Of a stretch of 64,000 bases of DNA, positions 29,806 to 36,832 are shown piece after piece. Every line of letters begins with the position of its first letter. Position 1 is the first letter of the stretch. The DNA is from Caulobacter rhizosphaerae (GTDB lineage Bacteria > Pseudomonadota > Alphaproteobacteria > Caulobacterales > Caulobacteraceae): assembly GCF_010977555.1 (NCBI RefSeq), contig NZ_CP048815.1, positions 3,712,501 to 3,776,500 of the forward strand, read 5' to 3'. The position numbers and the translations under genes were made by a program. Below the pieces are notes generated by a model that saw nothing but the letters and a program-made list of their open reading frames with translations, did not search any database and was not told the DNA's origin.

Positions 29806-30390
29806 GTGAAATTGCCCAAGAACAAGACGGTCCTGATCGCCGGCGTCGCCGCGGCGGCGGTCATGACGACGGCCGCCGCGGTGATGGCGGTCTGGCCCGC
29901 CCTGACCCGACCCGACCCGCCGGCGGAAGCGGCCGGGGACGGGGGCCTGCGCATCCGCGTGGTCGCGCCGCCCAAGGCGGCCGTCCCCCACGCCGGTCCG
30001 CTGGACGTCGGCCTGTCCGAAGCCGCCCAGGCCACCGCGAAAGGCCGCGAGGCCCTTTTCGCCGGGACATCGCCTCCTCCGGCGTCGCCTTTGCCACCGG
30101 CCCGGAACACGCGGGTGGAAGATGACGGCCTTGCGGCCCCCGAGCCGGCCGACGACCGGTGGGAGCGCGAGCGAACCGGAAACGGCTTCGAGCTTGCCCG
30201 CCGACTGCGGGAAGAGGAACGGGCGGCCAGCCGCGAACACGCGCGCCGCGACGCTTGGGAAGAGACCGAACGCGACCGCCGCTGGGACGAGGAGCGCGAG
30301 CGGGATCGCGCCGACGCCCAGCGTCGTGACGACGAGTATGATCCCCCACCCTTCCCCGACGACGACCGCCCGCCGCCCGAACCCCAGTGA
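29806..30390 (+). CDS. Membrane-anchored charged protein, unknown function
   Basis: 194 residues from GTG 29806: one N-terminal membrane helix (TVLIAGVAAAAVMTTAAAVMAVW), a Pro-rich stretch, then a long acidic/basic segment (ERDRRWDEERERDRADAQRR) ending in a Pro/Asp tail. The charged segment would form a single alpha helix or coiled coil in the periplasm. No family recognised. It follows the DUF2336 gene by 73 bp and may belong to the same transcription unit. Confidence 0.55.
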   Translation: MKLPKNKTVLIAGVAAAAVMTTAAAVMAVWPALTRPDPPAEAAGDGGLRIRVVAPPKAAVPHAGPLDVGLSEAAQATAKGREALFAGTSPPPASPLPPARNTRVEDDGLAAPEPADDRWERERTGNGFELARRLREEERAASREHARRDAWEETERDRRWDEERERDRADAQRRDDEYDPPPFPDDDRPPPEPQ

Positions 30391-30450
30391 GGCGGAGCGT
30401 CGGGACGAGCGAATCGAGAAAGCGGTGACGCAAGGCCCGGGGGCCGCGCC

Positions 30451-30894
30451 CTAGCCGCGCCGCCGATGCATCAAGGTCAGCAGCCAACCGACGCCGAGTC
30501 CGCCTACGACGGTCAGCGGCAGGGTCAGCGGGTCAGGCGTGGGCGCGTGCAGCCACAGGTCCCTGCCGGCCACAAGGCCCCAGACGAGCAGACCCCAGAT
30601 CGCGCCGTACACCGCCCACGGATACTGGTCCATCCAGCCCCGCAGGCCGGTCCGGGGTTCAGGCTCGCGCGCCGGCTCGACCGGACCGCCGCAGGCGCGG
30701 CACGTCCAGCCGCCCCACGGCCCGAGCGGCGCGGTGTCCGCCTCGACGGGCGCCTCGCAGGCCCTGCAGCGCGGCGGTTCGGCGCGGCGACGGACCGCCG
30801 ACGGCAGGCCGCGTAGCCCCATGATTACGATGAAAAGATAGAGGACGAGATAGAGCGCCTGGGAGACGTCCACGTCCTTGAAACTGTCGCCCAT
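30451..30894 (-). CDS. Membrane protein with zinc-ribbon cysteines
   Basis: 147 residues with three predicted membrane helices (ALYLVLYLFIVIMGL, VYGAIWGLLVWGLVAG, LPLTVVGGLGVGWLLTLM). Between the first two lies a cytoplasmic-looking loop with two CxxC knuckles (CRACEAPVE and CRACGGPVE), a probable rubredoxin-like zinc ribbon. Function unknown. Convergent with the charged protein at 29806. Confidence 0.6.
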   Translation of the reverse strand: MGDSFKDVDVSQALYLVLYLFIVIMGLRGLPSAVRRRAEPPRCRACEAPVEADTAPLGPWGGWTCRACGGPVEPAREPEPRTGLRGWMDQYPWAVYGAIWGLLVWGLVAGRDLWLHAPTPDPLTLPLTVVGGLGVGWLLTLMHRRRG

Positions 30895-30925
30895 GTCGCC
30901 CCCGAAACGCTACGCCGCCAAGCTA

Positions 30926-31030
30926 GAGCATCGCGCGGAAAAGTGGACGCCGGTTTTCCGCAAAAGCGATGCGAAGACAGAAGCCTGGAGCAAGCCGCGC
31001 GAGTCCCATATCGCGCGGCTTTGCTCCAGG
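30926..31030. repeat. Two adjacent palindromes, BIME-like
   Basis: The first (30926-30973) has nested arms GCATCGC/GCGATGC and GCGGAAAA/TTTTCCGC. The second (30984-31030) has arms CCTGGAGCAAGCCGCGCG and CGCGCGGCTTTGCTCCAGG around a short centre. The first matches in style the abundant palindromes of Caulobacter and Rhizobium intergenic DNA, recognised by pattern recall. Located between two same-strand genes, upstream of the gene at 30451. Confidence 0.75.
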
Positions 31031-31059
31031 GCGTGTCGCGCCTCGGGTCGAGCGGCCGA

Positions 31060-31362
31060 TCAGCGAATGCGGATGCGCACCGGGACGTCGATGAACGAGC
31101 CGGCCCGGCTCTTGCCGTCAGGGCCCATCAGCTCGACCTGGAATTGCGAGGCCATGGTCAGGGCCGCCTTGCCGACGCCCATCTCCGCCGGGAATTCGCT
31201 CTGCACTGAACAGGCGGTCAAGCCGCCATCGCGCTTGACCATGCAGCTGAGCAGCGCCTCAGCGATCTGCGGCTGGACGTCCTTGACCTGGGTGACAACG
31301 GGCTGGGCCACGGGCGTCGGAACGATCGAGACAGCGGCGGCGGCGAGCAACGAAGCGATCAC
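31060..31362 (-). CDS. Small secreted protein resembling a TonB C-terminal domain
   Basis: 100 residues. A signal-like N terminus (IASLLAAAAVSIVPTPVAQ) precedes a domain with LLSCMVKRDGGLTACSVQSEFPAEMGVGKAALTMA, the layout of TonB C-terminal domains (variable glycine turn, then a helix and a final strand VPVRIRI). Cysteines in CMVKRDGGLTAC could pair. No proline-rich spanning region or membrane anchor is present, so it is unlikely to energise transport. A similar small protein is at 47001-47375. Confidence 0.6.
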   Translation of the reverse strand: MIASLLAAAAVSIVPTPVAQPVVTQVKDVQPQIAEALLSCMVKRDGGLTACSVQSEFPAEMGVGKAALTMASQFQVELMGPDGKSRAGSFIDVPVRIRIR

Positions 31363-31423
31363 TGGGTCTTCCCTACTGGTTCTTGGTTTCGGCCCGTTCG
31401 GGACCGTCCGGTTTCATTCTGGG

Positions 31424-32800
31424 TCAGGCGGCGTGCGCCTGCTTGACCCGCTGCAACCCCTGGGCCGCCAGGTCGGTCAGAGACCGCAGGCCCAGCTCGG
31501 CGAAGATGTCGAAGGCGCTGGCCAGGGCCGTCGCGGCCCGGTCCAGGCGGCCGTCGTCGCGGCCGGTGATCTCGACCCGCGCCTCGTAGAGCCGGGCCAG
31601 GTTCATCTGGGTCACCGCCCAGGCGGCCGGATCGCGAGATCCCGGGGTCGCGGCCAGCTCGGCCTTGAAGGCCATCTCGGCGGCGTCCAGTACGGCCAGG
31701 TCGGCGGTCAGCTCGGCGCAACGGGCCAGGCTGAGAGCCCGATTGTTGGCGACCACGGCGCGCAGAGCCAGGGCCGGCTGGGTCTTGAGGATGTGCGAGG
31801 CGCGGTCGTAGCAGGTGACCGCCCGCTCGAAGCAGCGCTCCGAGGTCGTGGCCTCGCCCATGGCCTGCAGGCCGGCGCCCAGGGCGGCCTGGGCCCGAGC
31901 CCAGTCCATCGGGCTGTGGTCGGCGGTGACCGGTTCCAGCGCCTGGGCCAGGGCCTCGACCCCGTCGGCGATGAAGTTGATCTCGCCGTCCAGTTCGCCC
32001 AGCTGGACCAGGGCGGTCCCGCGCAGGGACTCCAGCCGCGACCAGGCCAAAGGTTCGAAATCGGGATCCAGGCCGGACTCGGCCTCCTTGGCCTCGGCCA
32101 GGGCCACTTCCGTCAGCGCGCGGTCCTTCAGGCGGGCGGCGCAGGCCAGCAGCAGCTCGACGCGGGCGGCGCGCTGGTCGGCCAGCAACAGGCGCGAGGC
32201 CCCGCCCTTGACCCGGCGCGCGGCCGACAGCCCCCGCAGCGGCGCCTCGAACGCCTCTGCGGCGGCGAGGGCGCGATCCAGGTCGTTCTCACCCAGGGCC
32301 ACGCGACCTTGCAGACCGGCCAGCAGGGCCTCGACCATGGCGCAGCGGTGGCCAGGCGCGGTCTTGGCCAGGGTCAGGGTGGCGCCGGCGGCGGCGTGCA
32401 AGCCCTCGTCGCCGAACAGGTCGGCGCCCAGCACGGCCAGGGTCGCCTGCTCGCAGCGGGCCGCGGCCAGGCTTTCCAGCTTGTGTTCGGCTTCGAAGAC
32501 CTTGGCGGCGGCCTCTGCCTGGGCCGCGCCCTTGCGCAAGGCGGCGGCGTCGCCCGAGCGGCGGGCCAACTCGCGCCAGACGACGGCGGCTTCCAGCAGC
32601 CGGTGGCCTCGGTCCTTGGCCCCGATCCGGCCGGCGGCGACGTCGGCGGACCGGGCCTCGTTAACCAGCAGGCGCAGGTCCAGAAGCTCCAGCAGCGAGG
32701 TGTCGCCGCCGGTCAACCCGTCGCGATGCGCCGCGGCTCGCGCGGGGGCGGCGGCGTCGACTCCGAAGAGTCTCTTCAGGTCACGACCGAAATCGAACAT
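31424..32800 (-). CDS. TPR-like helical protein under probable sigma-54/CtrA control
   Basis: 458 residues, soluble, starting MFDFGRDLKRLFGV with GGAGGA upstream. It is helical throughout with TPR-like pairs (ARAQAALGAGLQAMGEATTSERCFERAV, AVTQMNLARLYEARVEITGR). No catalytic motif. Upstream on the same strand lies a sigma-54 element (32877 down to 32860, about 60 bp before the start codon) and a perfect CtrA box (32883-32898). In Caulobacter such signals mark flagellar and polar-development genes, so a role there is the best guess. Confidence 0.7.
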   Translation of the reverse strand: MFDFGRDLKRLFGVDAAAPARAAAHRDGLTGGDTSLLELLDLRLLVNEARSADVAAGRIGAKDRGHRLLEAAVVWRELARRSGDAAALRKGAAQAEAAAKVFEAEHKLESLAAARCEQATLAVLGADLFGDEGLHAAAGATLTLAKTAPGHRCAMVEALLAGLQGRVALGENDLDRALAAAEAFEAPLRGLSAARRVKGGASRLLLADQRAARVELLLACAARLKDRALTEVALAEAKEAESGLDPDFEPLAWSRLESLRGTALVQLGELDGEINFIADGVEALAQALEPVTADHSPMDWARAQAALGAGLQAMGEATTSERCFERAVTCYDRASHILKTQPALALRAVVANNRALSLARCAELTADLAVLDAAEMAFKAELAATPGSRDPAAWAVTQMNLARLYEARVEITGRDDGRLDRAATALASAFDIFAELGLRSLTDLAAQGLQRVKQAHAA

Positions 32801-32859
32801 CGCTGCGTCCTCCGGGAACGTCCCAGGCCGGGACGTCCGGCGCAGGTTCAACGCACGAC

Positions 32860-32877
32860 TAGCAAAGCCGGAGCCAA
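32860..32877 (-). promoter_or_regulatory. Probable sigma-54 promoter for the TPR-like gene
   Basis: On the minus strand it reads TTGGCTCCGGCTTTGCTA: the invariant GG and GC are separated by exactly 10 bases, as in -24/-12 promoters. The predicted transcription start is near 32849, giving a leader of about 50 bases to the ATG at 32800. The CtrA box just upstream could overlap an activator or repressor function. Confidence 0.55.
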
Positions 32878-32882
32878 CACGT

Positions 32883-32898
32883 TTAACAAGCTGTTAAC
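32883..32898. promoter_or_regulatory. CtrA-binding box (TTAA-N7-TTAAC)
   Basis: The sequence TTAACAAGCTGTTAAC fits the Caulobacter CtrA consensus exactly, in either orientation because it is nearly palindromic. It lies 83-98 bp upstream of the TPR-like start codon and about 90 bp upstream of the plus-strand sigma-54 promoter. The fit to consensus is seen directly; binding is inferred. Confidence 0.7.
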
Positions 32899-32913
32899 GA
32901 AGCCTAAGGTGGC

Positions 32914-33104
32914 GTTAACCATAAATATTTGCGTCGCGTTTACACTTCGTTCCGCAATAGCGCCCAAACCCCTGTCTTGCGCCGGATTGGCACGCTTCTT
33001 GCTTAATAGATCCTTACTGGACCATGCGCACCGACACCGGGGTTAGAACATTGTTCACCGAAATGAAAATGACGTTAACCATAGATTTTAAGATCGGGTT
33101 TACC
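32914..33104 (+). repeat. Two direct copies of a GTTAACCATA...GTTTAC motif
   Basis: Copies begin at 32914 and 33074, exactly 160 bp apart. Each starts GTTAACCATA, continues with an AT-rich stretch and ends in GTTTAC about 27 bases on. The first eight bases after G (TTAACCAT) resemble a CtrA half-site. One copy lies upstream and one downstream of the plus-strand sigma-54 promoter. Confidence 0.55.
32987..33004 (+). promoter_or_regulatory. Consensus sigma-54 promoter facing rightward
   Basis: TTGGCACGCTTCTTGCTT matches the sigma-54 consensus (TTGGCAC, five bases, TTGCT) essentially perfectly. The start would be near 33014. The only plus-strand coding sequence directly downstream is a 45-codon frame at 33024; the next real plus-strand gene starts at 33730 beyond an antisense gene. 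The product could be that short peptide or a small RNA. Confidence 0.75.
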
Positions 33105-33161
33105 TTCTGTTCTGGCGGCGCTTTCCAGCCCATGCCCGATAGCCGGCTCGCGAGGCGTTAG
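33024..33161 (+). CDS. Possible short peptide behind the sigma-54 promoter
   Basis: ATG to TAG gives 45 codons, beginning about 10 bases after the predicted transcription start. No convincing ribosome binding site precedes it, and codon use is less biased than in neighbouring genes. Its 3' end overlaps the stop of the convergent membrane-protein gene. The same stretch contains the second TTAACCAT repeat, so it may instead be regulatory or small-RNA sequence. Confidence 0.25.
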   Translation: MRTDTGVRTLFTEMKMTLTIDFKIGFTFCSGGAFQPMPDSRLARR

Positions 33162-33607
33162 AGGCCGTAGCCGCGCGCCATGGCGGCGGCGAAGATCGGG
33201 ATCAGGGCGAAGACCGCCAGCTCCAGCCCCATCAGCCGGCGAATCCTCGCCACCTCGTCGGTGGACGGCGCAAAGGCCAGATCGGCCTTGGCCTGCTTGC
33301 GCCATTTGAAGAACGCGAGGGTCGGCCAGGCGGAGAGCACGCCCACCATGGCGAAGGCGGCGATCTTGGCCCAGAACACCGGGTTCTCCAGATAGAAGGC
33401 CGAGCCCTTGGCGCCGAAGAACACGCGGCTGGCGCCGACCACCAGCACCAGGGTCGCCGTCGCGCCATAGCCCGCGTCGATCAAGGCCAGGGTCGTCAGG
33501 CTCGGGCCGCCGACGCCGGGCCGGACCAGAACCAGTTCGGTGGCCAGCAGGCCGGCCATCGACAGGATCAGCAAGTGGTGCAGGACGGCGAGGACGAGAT
33601 CCAGCAT
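33158..33607 (-). CDS. DUF2214-like membrane protein
   Basis: 149 residues with four membrane helices, starting MLDLVLAVLHHLLILSM. The His-His pair in the first helix and ELVLVRPGV, GAKGSAFYLENPVFWAKIAAF later are typical of the DUF2214 family. The start ATG 33607 is chosen because the longer frame adds a hydrophilic leader. Function unknown; histidines could bind heme, which is speculation. Confidence 0.75.
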   Translation of the reverse strand: MLDLVLAVLHHLLILSMAGLLATELVLVRPGVGGPSLTTLALIDAGYGATATLVLVVGASRVFFGAKGSAFYLENPVFWAKIAAFAMVGVLSAWPTLAFFKWRKQAKADLAFAPSTDEVARIRRLMGLELAVFALIPIFAAAMARGYGL

Positions 33608-33729
33608 GGCGCGCTCCGACTCGGCGACAGAAGGGAGTTCGGCGCCAAGCATGCCTCGCCAAACGCCGTTCGTCACGACGGCCGCCCTCCCCTCTGGCCA
33701 GCTTTCAGCCCCGTCTTTAAACAGGGGTC

Positions 33730-34200
33730 ATGACCGCCTCTGTCGACCTCTGGACCGCCTCGCTCTGCAAACCCGATCCCGGCTACGGCGGCTGGGCCCA
33801 TGTGCGTCGCAACGCCGACGGGACGCTGGCCGGCGCGGCCGGGGGCGAGCGGCGGGTCAGCGGAGCCAGGATGGTGCTGACCGGCGTGATCGAGGCGCTG
33901 ACCGCCCTGGCCGACCTGCCAGTCGACACGGCCGTGACCCTGCACTTCGCCGATCCGGCCCTGGCCGCCGAACTGGTCGCCAGCGACGGCGCCTACGCCA
34001 CCACCGAGCCCGAGGCTTGGGCCGCGGCCCGCCAGCTTCTGGCCGCGCGGCCGGTGCTGACCCTGTCGCCCCTGGCGGACATGACGCCGGCCACGGGATT
34101 CCTGAAGGCTTGGGCGGACTTTGGTCTCGACACCGCCAAGACACGGGGCACATTCAAGGCGGCGATCCCACGACCCAATCTGCTCAAGTTCCCGGGCTAG
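33730..34200 (+). CDS. RNase H-fold protein lacking catalytic acids
   Basis: 156 residues whose layout follows ribonuclease HI: TASLCKPDPGYGGWAHVRR corresponds to the first strand pair, ARMVLTGVIEALTAL to the helix that carries the second catalytic acid, and LHFADPALAAEL to the third. At the first position Ala10 replaces the usual Asp, and at the second Val replaces Glu; only the third Asp is retained. The fold is probably kept while nuclease activity is lost. It may act as a nucleic-acid or protein binder. The assignment rests on my reading of the alignment. Confidence 0.6.
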   Translation: MTASVDLWTASLCKPDPGYGGWAHVRRNADGTLAGAAGGERRVSGARMVLTGVIEALTALADLPVDTAVTLHFADPALAAELVASDGAYATTEPEAWAAARQLLAARPVLTLSPLADMTPATGFLKAWADFGLDTAKTRGTFKAAIPRPNLLKFPG

Positions 34201-34207
34201 GGGCGCT

Positions 34208-34438
34208 CTAGGGACAGGCCGTGGTTTCGCGGATCACGTAGGGCGTGCGCACGCCCCACTGGGATCCATTGCCGTCGCAGTCGCGATAGACCTCGCCGAC
34301 CAGCTGATTGTAGTCTGGACCGGAATAGTATTGCGCCTGAACGGCGAAGACGCGCCGCGCCGAGGCCGGCTCGGCCCAGGCGAATAGCGAGGCGGTCACC
34401 AGCGCCCCGGCGAGCAGCTTGGTCATCAAGGTCTTCAT
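34208..34438 (-). CDS. DUF6289-like small secreted protein
   Basis: 76 residues: a signal peptide (LLAGALVTASLFAWAEPASA) and a mature domain of about 48 residues with VQAQYYSGPDYNQLVGE and two cysteines (RDCDGN, TACP) that could form one disulfide. Convergent with the RNase H-like gene, 7 bp apart. Function unknown. Confidence 0.7.
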   Translation of the reverse strand: MKTLMTKLLAGALVTASLFAWAEPASARRVFAVQAQYYSGPDYNQLVGEVYRDCDGNGSQWGVRTPYVIRETTACP

Positions 34439-34528
34439 AAACAGTCCTCCGCGAACCGCTCACGCTACACACCCATAGATTGTTCGCAATCTGCGAAACA
34501 TCCTCTGCGGCTCACATCGCCGTGAAGC

Positions 34529-34909
34529 TCACCGTCCCGCCACGATCAGATCCGCCGTGGCCGGGTTGCAGGCGAACGGGATGTCGGCCAGCGTCGCCAT
34601 GCGGATCAGCGCCTTGACGTCGACGTCGTGCGGCTGGGGCGACAGCGGGTCGACGAAGAACACCAGCATGTCCAGCAGCCCCTCGGCCAGCAACGCGCCC
34701 AGCTGCTGGTCGCCGCCCAGCGGGCCGCTCTTCAGGCGGGTGAGGTCCAGGTCCGGCAGGGCCTGCAGGATCCGTCCACCGGTGGTGCCCGTGGCGTACA
34801 GCCTGTGCCGCGACAGAAACGCCTGGTGCGCCACGGACCAGTCGACGAGGGCGGCCTTCTTGTCGTCGTGGGCGACCAGGCCGATGGCGAGCAAGGCGGC
34901 GGCGGGCAT
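34529..34909 (-). CDS. mgsA: Methylglyoxal synthase
   Basis: Converts dihydroxyacetone phosphate to methylglyoxal and phosphate, a bypass of lower glycolysis. 126 residues. The family blocks are intact: [29 protein letters not shown] (phosphate loop), [32 protein letters not shown] and the catalytic Asp/His region [10 protein letters not shown]. The protein ends soon after the active-site region, slightly shorter than the E. coli enzyme. Confidence 0.93.
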   Translation of the reverse strand: MPAAALLAIGLVAHDDKKAALVDWSVAHQAFLSRHRLYATGTTGGRILQALPDLDLTRLKSGPLGGDQQLGALLAEGLLDMLVFFVDPLSPQPHDVDVKALIRMATLADIPFACNPATADLIVAGR

Positions 34910-34997
34910 GGGGATTCTCCAGGGTCCAGCCCTCTCCTAGCCCGTCCCCGCGGACCTGGAAAAGCCGAACCTTGAGAGATGTGGCGGACGCCGGTCG

Positions 34998-35570
34998 TCA
35001 GGCGAACCGGATCTTGGCCGGCGCCGCGAACTCCGGGGTCTCCTTCTCGACCAGCACCTGGTCGTGCAGCGACAGCTTGGCGTTGGCCGAGAACACCCCG
35101 GCCGTGGCGCAGACCACCTTGCCGCCGCGCACCTCCAGCCGCACGCCCTTGACCTTCAGGGCCAGCTCGATCTCGAAGTCCAGGTCGGCCACCTTGACCG
35201 CGCCGTAGCGCAACTCGATCCGCGGCTTGTGGGTGGAGGCGATCTCATGGTCGTCGAGATCCTGGAAGAAGGCGTCCTCGGGATGACCCCTGGACTCCTC
35301 GACGCACTTCTTGAACCGCTCCAGCTTCATCCAGCCGTCAAACAGCACGCGCTCCACCGACAGATCCAGCAGCTTGCCGACCTCGTCCCGGCAGCCGCTC
35401 TCGACGTCGTTCCAGCAGGCGCTGGGGAACTTCTGGGCGGCGTTCGTGATCGCCTGGGTCAGGGGCGGCGCGTTCTTGCAGGCGTCCAGCGGATCGCCGC
35501 CGTCCTCGGCGAACAGCGCCCGCCAAGTCGTGGCGCCCGAAGCCGGCGCGTGCGGGGCCGCGTTGGTCAT
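34998..35570 (-). CDS. Hypothetical protein coupled to the Pro-rich membrane protein
   Basis: 190 residues, probably cytoplasmic: no signal peptide. The N-terminal half is helical with several cysteines (ACKNAPPL, SACWNDVESGCRDEV, FKKCVEESRG); the C-terminal half looks beta-rich (KPRIELRYGAVKVADLDFEIELAL). The ATG at 35570 overlaps the upstream gene's stop (ATGA), so the two proteins are made together. No family recognised. Confidence 0.6.
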   Translation of the reverse strand: MTNAAPHAPASGATTWRALFAEDGGDPLDACKNAPPLTQAITNAAQKFPSACWNDVESGCRDEVGKLLDLSVERVLFDGWMKLERFKKCVEESRGHPEDAFFQDLDDHEIASTHKPRIELRYGAVKVADLDFEIELALKVKGVRLEVRGGKVVCATAGVFSANAKLSLHDQVLVEKETPEFAAPAKIRFA

Positions 35571-36700
35571 GGCGCGGTCTCCAGCGTGGGATAGTCCAGC
35601 CTTACCTCGCCCGCGTCTCTGGCGAACGCGAACCGCAGCGACACGGCCATGCCGGCGCGGGGCGAGCCGTCCGGCTTGAGGACCACGACGCCGGGGTCGG
35701 GGACTAGGGCGATTTCCGGCGCGCACGGCGCGGCCGCGACGGGCGACGATGTCGGTCGCGCGCGGCCCAGCCAGCGGGCGAGGCCGAACCCGCCGCCCGC
35801 CGCCACGGCCAGGGCGACCAGCCACAGCCAGATCGGCGCCGTCGGGGCCTTGGCCGGAAGCGGCGCCTGCGGCGGCGTCGGAGGTGGCGCGGTCACCGCC
35901 GGCGGCGTCGGCGCGGCGGGCGGCTCGGCGATCACGACGGGCGGAGGCGGGGGCTCGACGACGGGGGCGGGCGCCACCGGCTCCGGTTGGACCGTCCGCG
36001 GCGTGAGGGTCGGCGGCGTCTGGACCGGCGGCTTCGGTCGAACCAGGGGCGGCCGCGCGGGCTGGGGCTCGCCAGACGAAGGCTCGACAGGCGAGGGTTC
36101 GACGCGCGAGGGTTCGATGGCGGGCGGCGTCTGCAGGGCCAGCGGTGGCTGGCCGCGCAGTCCGGCCTGGCGCCAGCCGTCGGCCGTGCAGCGCCGCCAG
36201 CGCTCGGGCGTGGCGGCATAGGCCGCGCAGGCCGCCTGGATGTCGGGGATCACCGCCAGGGGGTCGGCCGGCGGCCTGGGCGTGGCGGGAGGCGTTCTGG
36301 GGCGGCTGCGCCAGGCGTCGATCAGCCTCTCCACCTGGGGCGTGATATCGACCGGTTCACGGGACGACGATAGGGTCGAGTCGCCGGGCGTCGAAGCGGC
36401 CCCCGGGACCGTCGTGGACGGGGCCGCGTCCGGGAACAATCGGCGGCAATAGGCCGTCGGATCGGCCCGGCGTACATAGGACCGCAGGCATTCGGCATAG
36501 GTCTTAGGCGCGGTCGGGGCGGGGGTGGACGCCGCGTAGGGAGCGGTCGGGACGGCCGTCGTTGTCACCGGGCGAGCGGCTTGCTGGAACGCGGCGGCGG
36601 GCGTCGCGCTCGACAGCAGCACCGCCACGACCAAGCCGCGCGTCCAACGCCCCGCACGGCGACCAGCCCAGCCGCCGCCCCTGCCCAGATCCCGTGCCAC
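35567..36700 (-). CDS. Exported Pro-rich protein with C-terminal membrane helix
   Basis: 377 residues from GTG 36700 (AAAGG 8 bases upstream). The order is signal sequence (LVVAVLLSSATPAAA), a Cys-containing segment (YAECLRSYVRRADPTAYCRRLFP), a second Cys pair (ACAAYAATPERWRRCTADGW), a long Pro/Val repeat region, a membrane helix (IWLWLVALAVAAGGGFGLARWLG) and a soluble C-terminal domain of about 70 residues. This is the shape of an envelope-spanning tether. Function unknown; translationally coupled to the gene at 34998. Confidence 0.6.
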   Translation of the reverse strand: MARDLGRGGGWAGRRAGRWTRGLVVAVLLSSATPAAAFQQAARPVTTTAVPTAPYAASTPAPTAPKTYAECLRSYVRRADPTAYCRRLFPDAAPSTTVPGAASTPGDSTLSSSREPVDITPQVERLIDAWRSRPRTPPATPRPPADPLAVIPDIQAACAAYAATPERWRRCTADGWRQAGLRGQPPLALQTPPAIEPSRVEPSPVEPSSGEPQPARPPLVRPKPPVQTPPTLTPRTVQPEPVAPAPVVEPPPPPVVIAEPPAAPTPPAVTAPPPTPPQAPLPAKAPTAPIWLWLVALAVAAGGGFGLARWLGRARPTSSPVAAAPCAPEIALVPDPGVVVLKPDGSPRAGMAVSLRFAFARDAGEVRLDYPTLETAP

Positions 36701-36832
36701 TCGGACGACCTTTCAATCGCGAGGAAGCTCTCAGGGCAAGGGTCCGCCCAGGCGGGTGCGCGGTCAAGTAGAATGAGTCAATATCAACAACCTGAGCGTA
36801 TAAGCTCGACCATACAGCGCGGCGGTCCGGAC

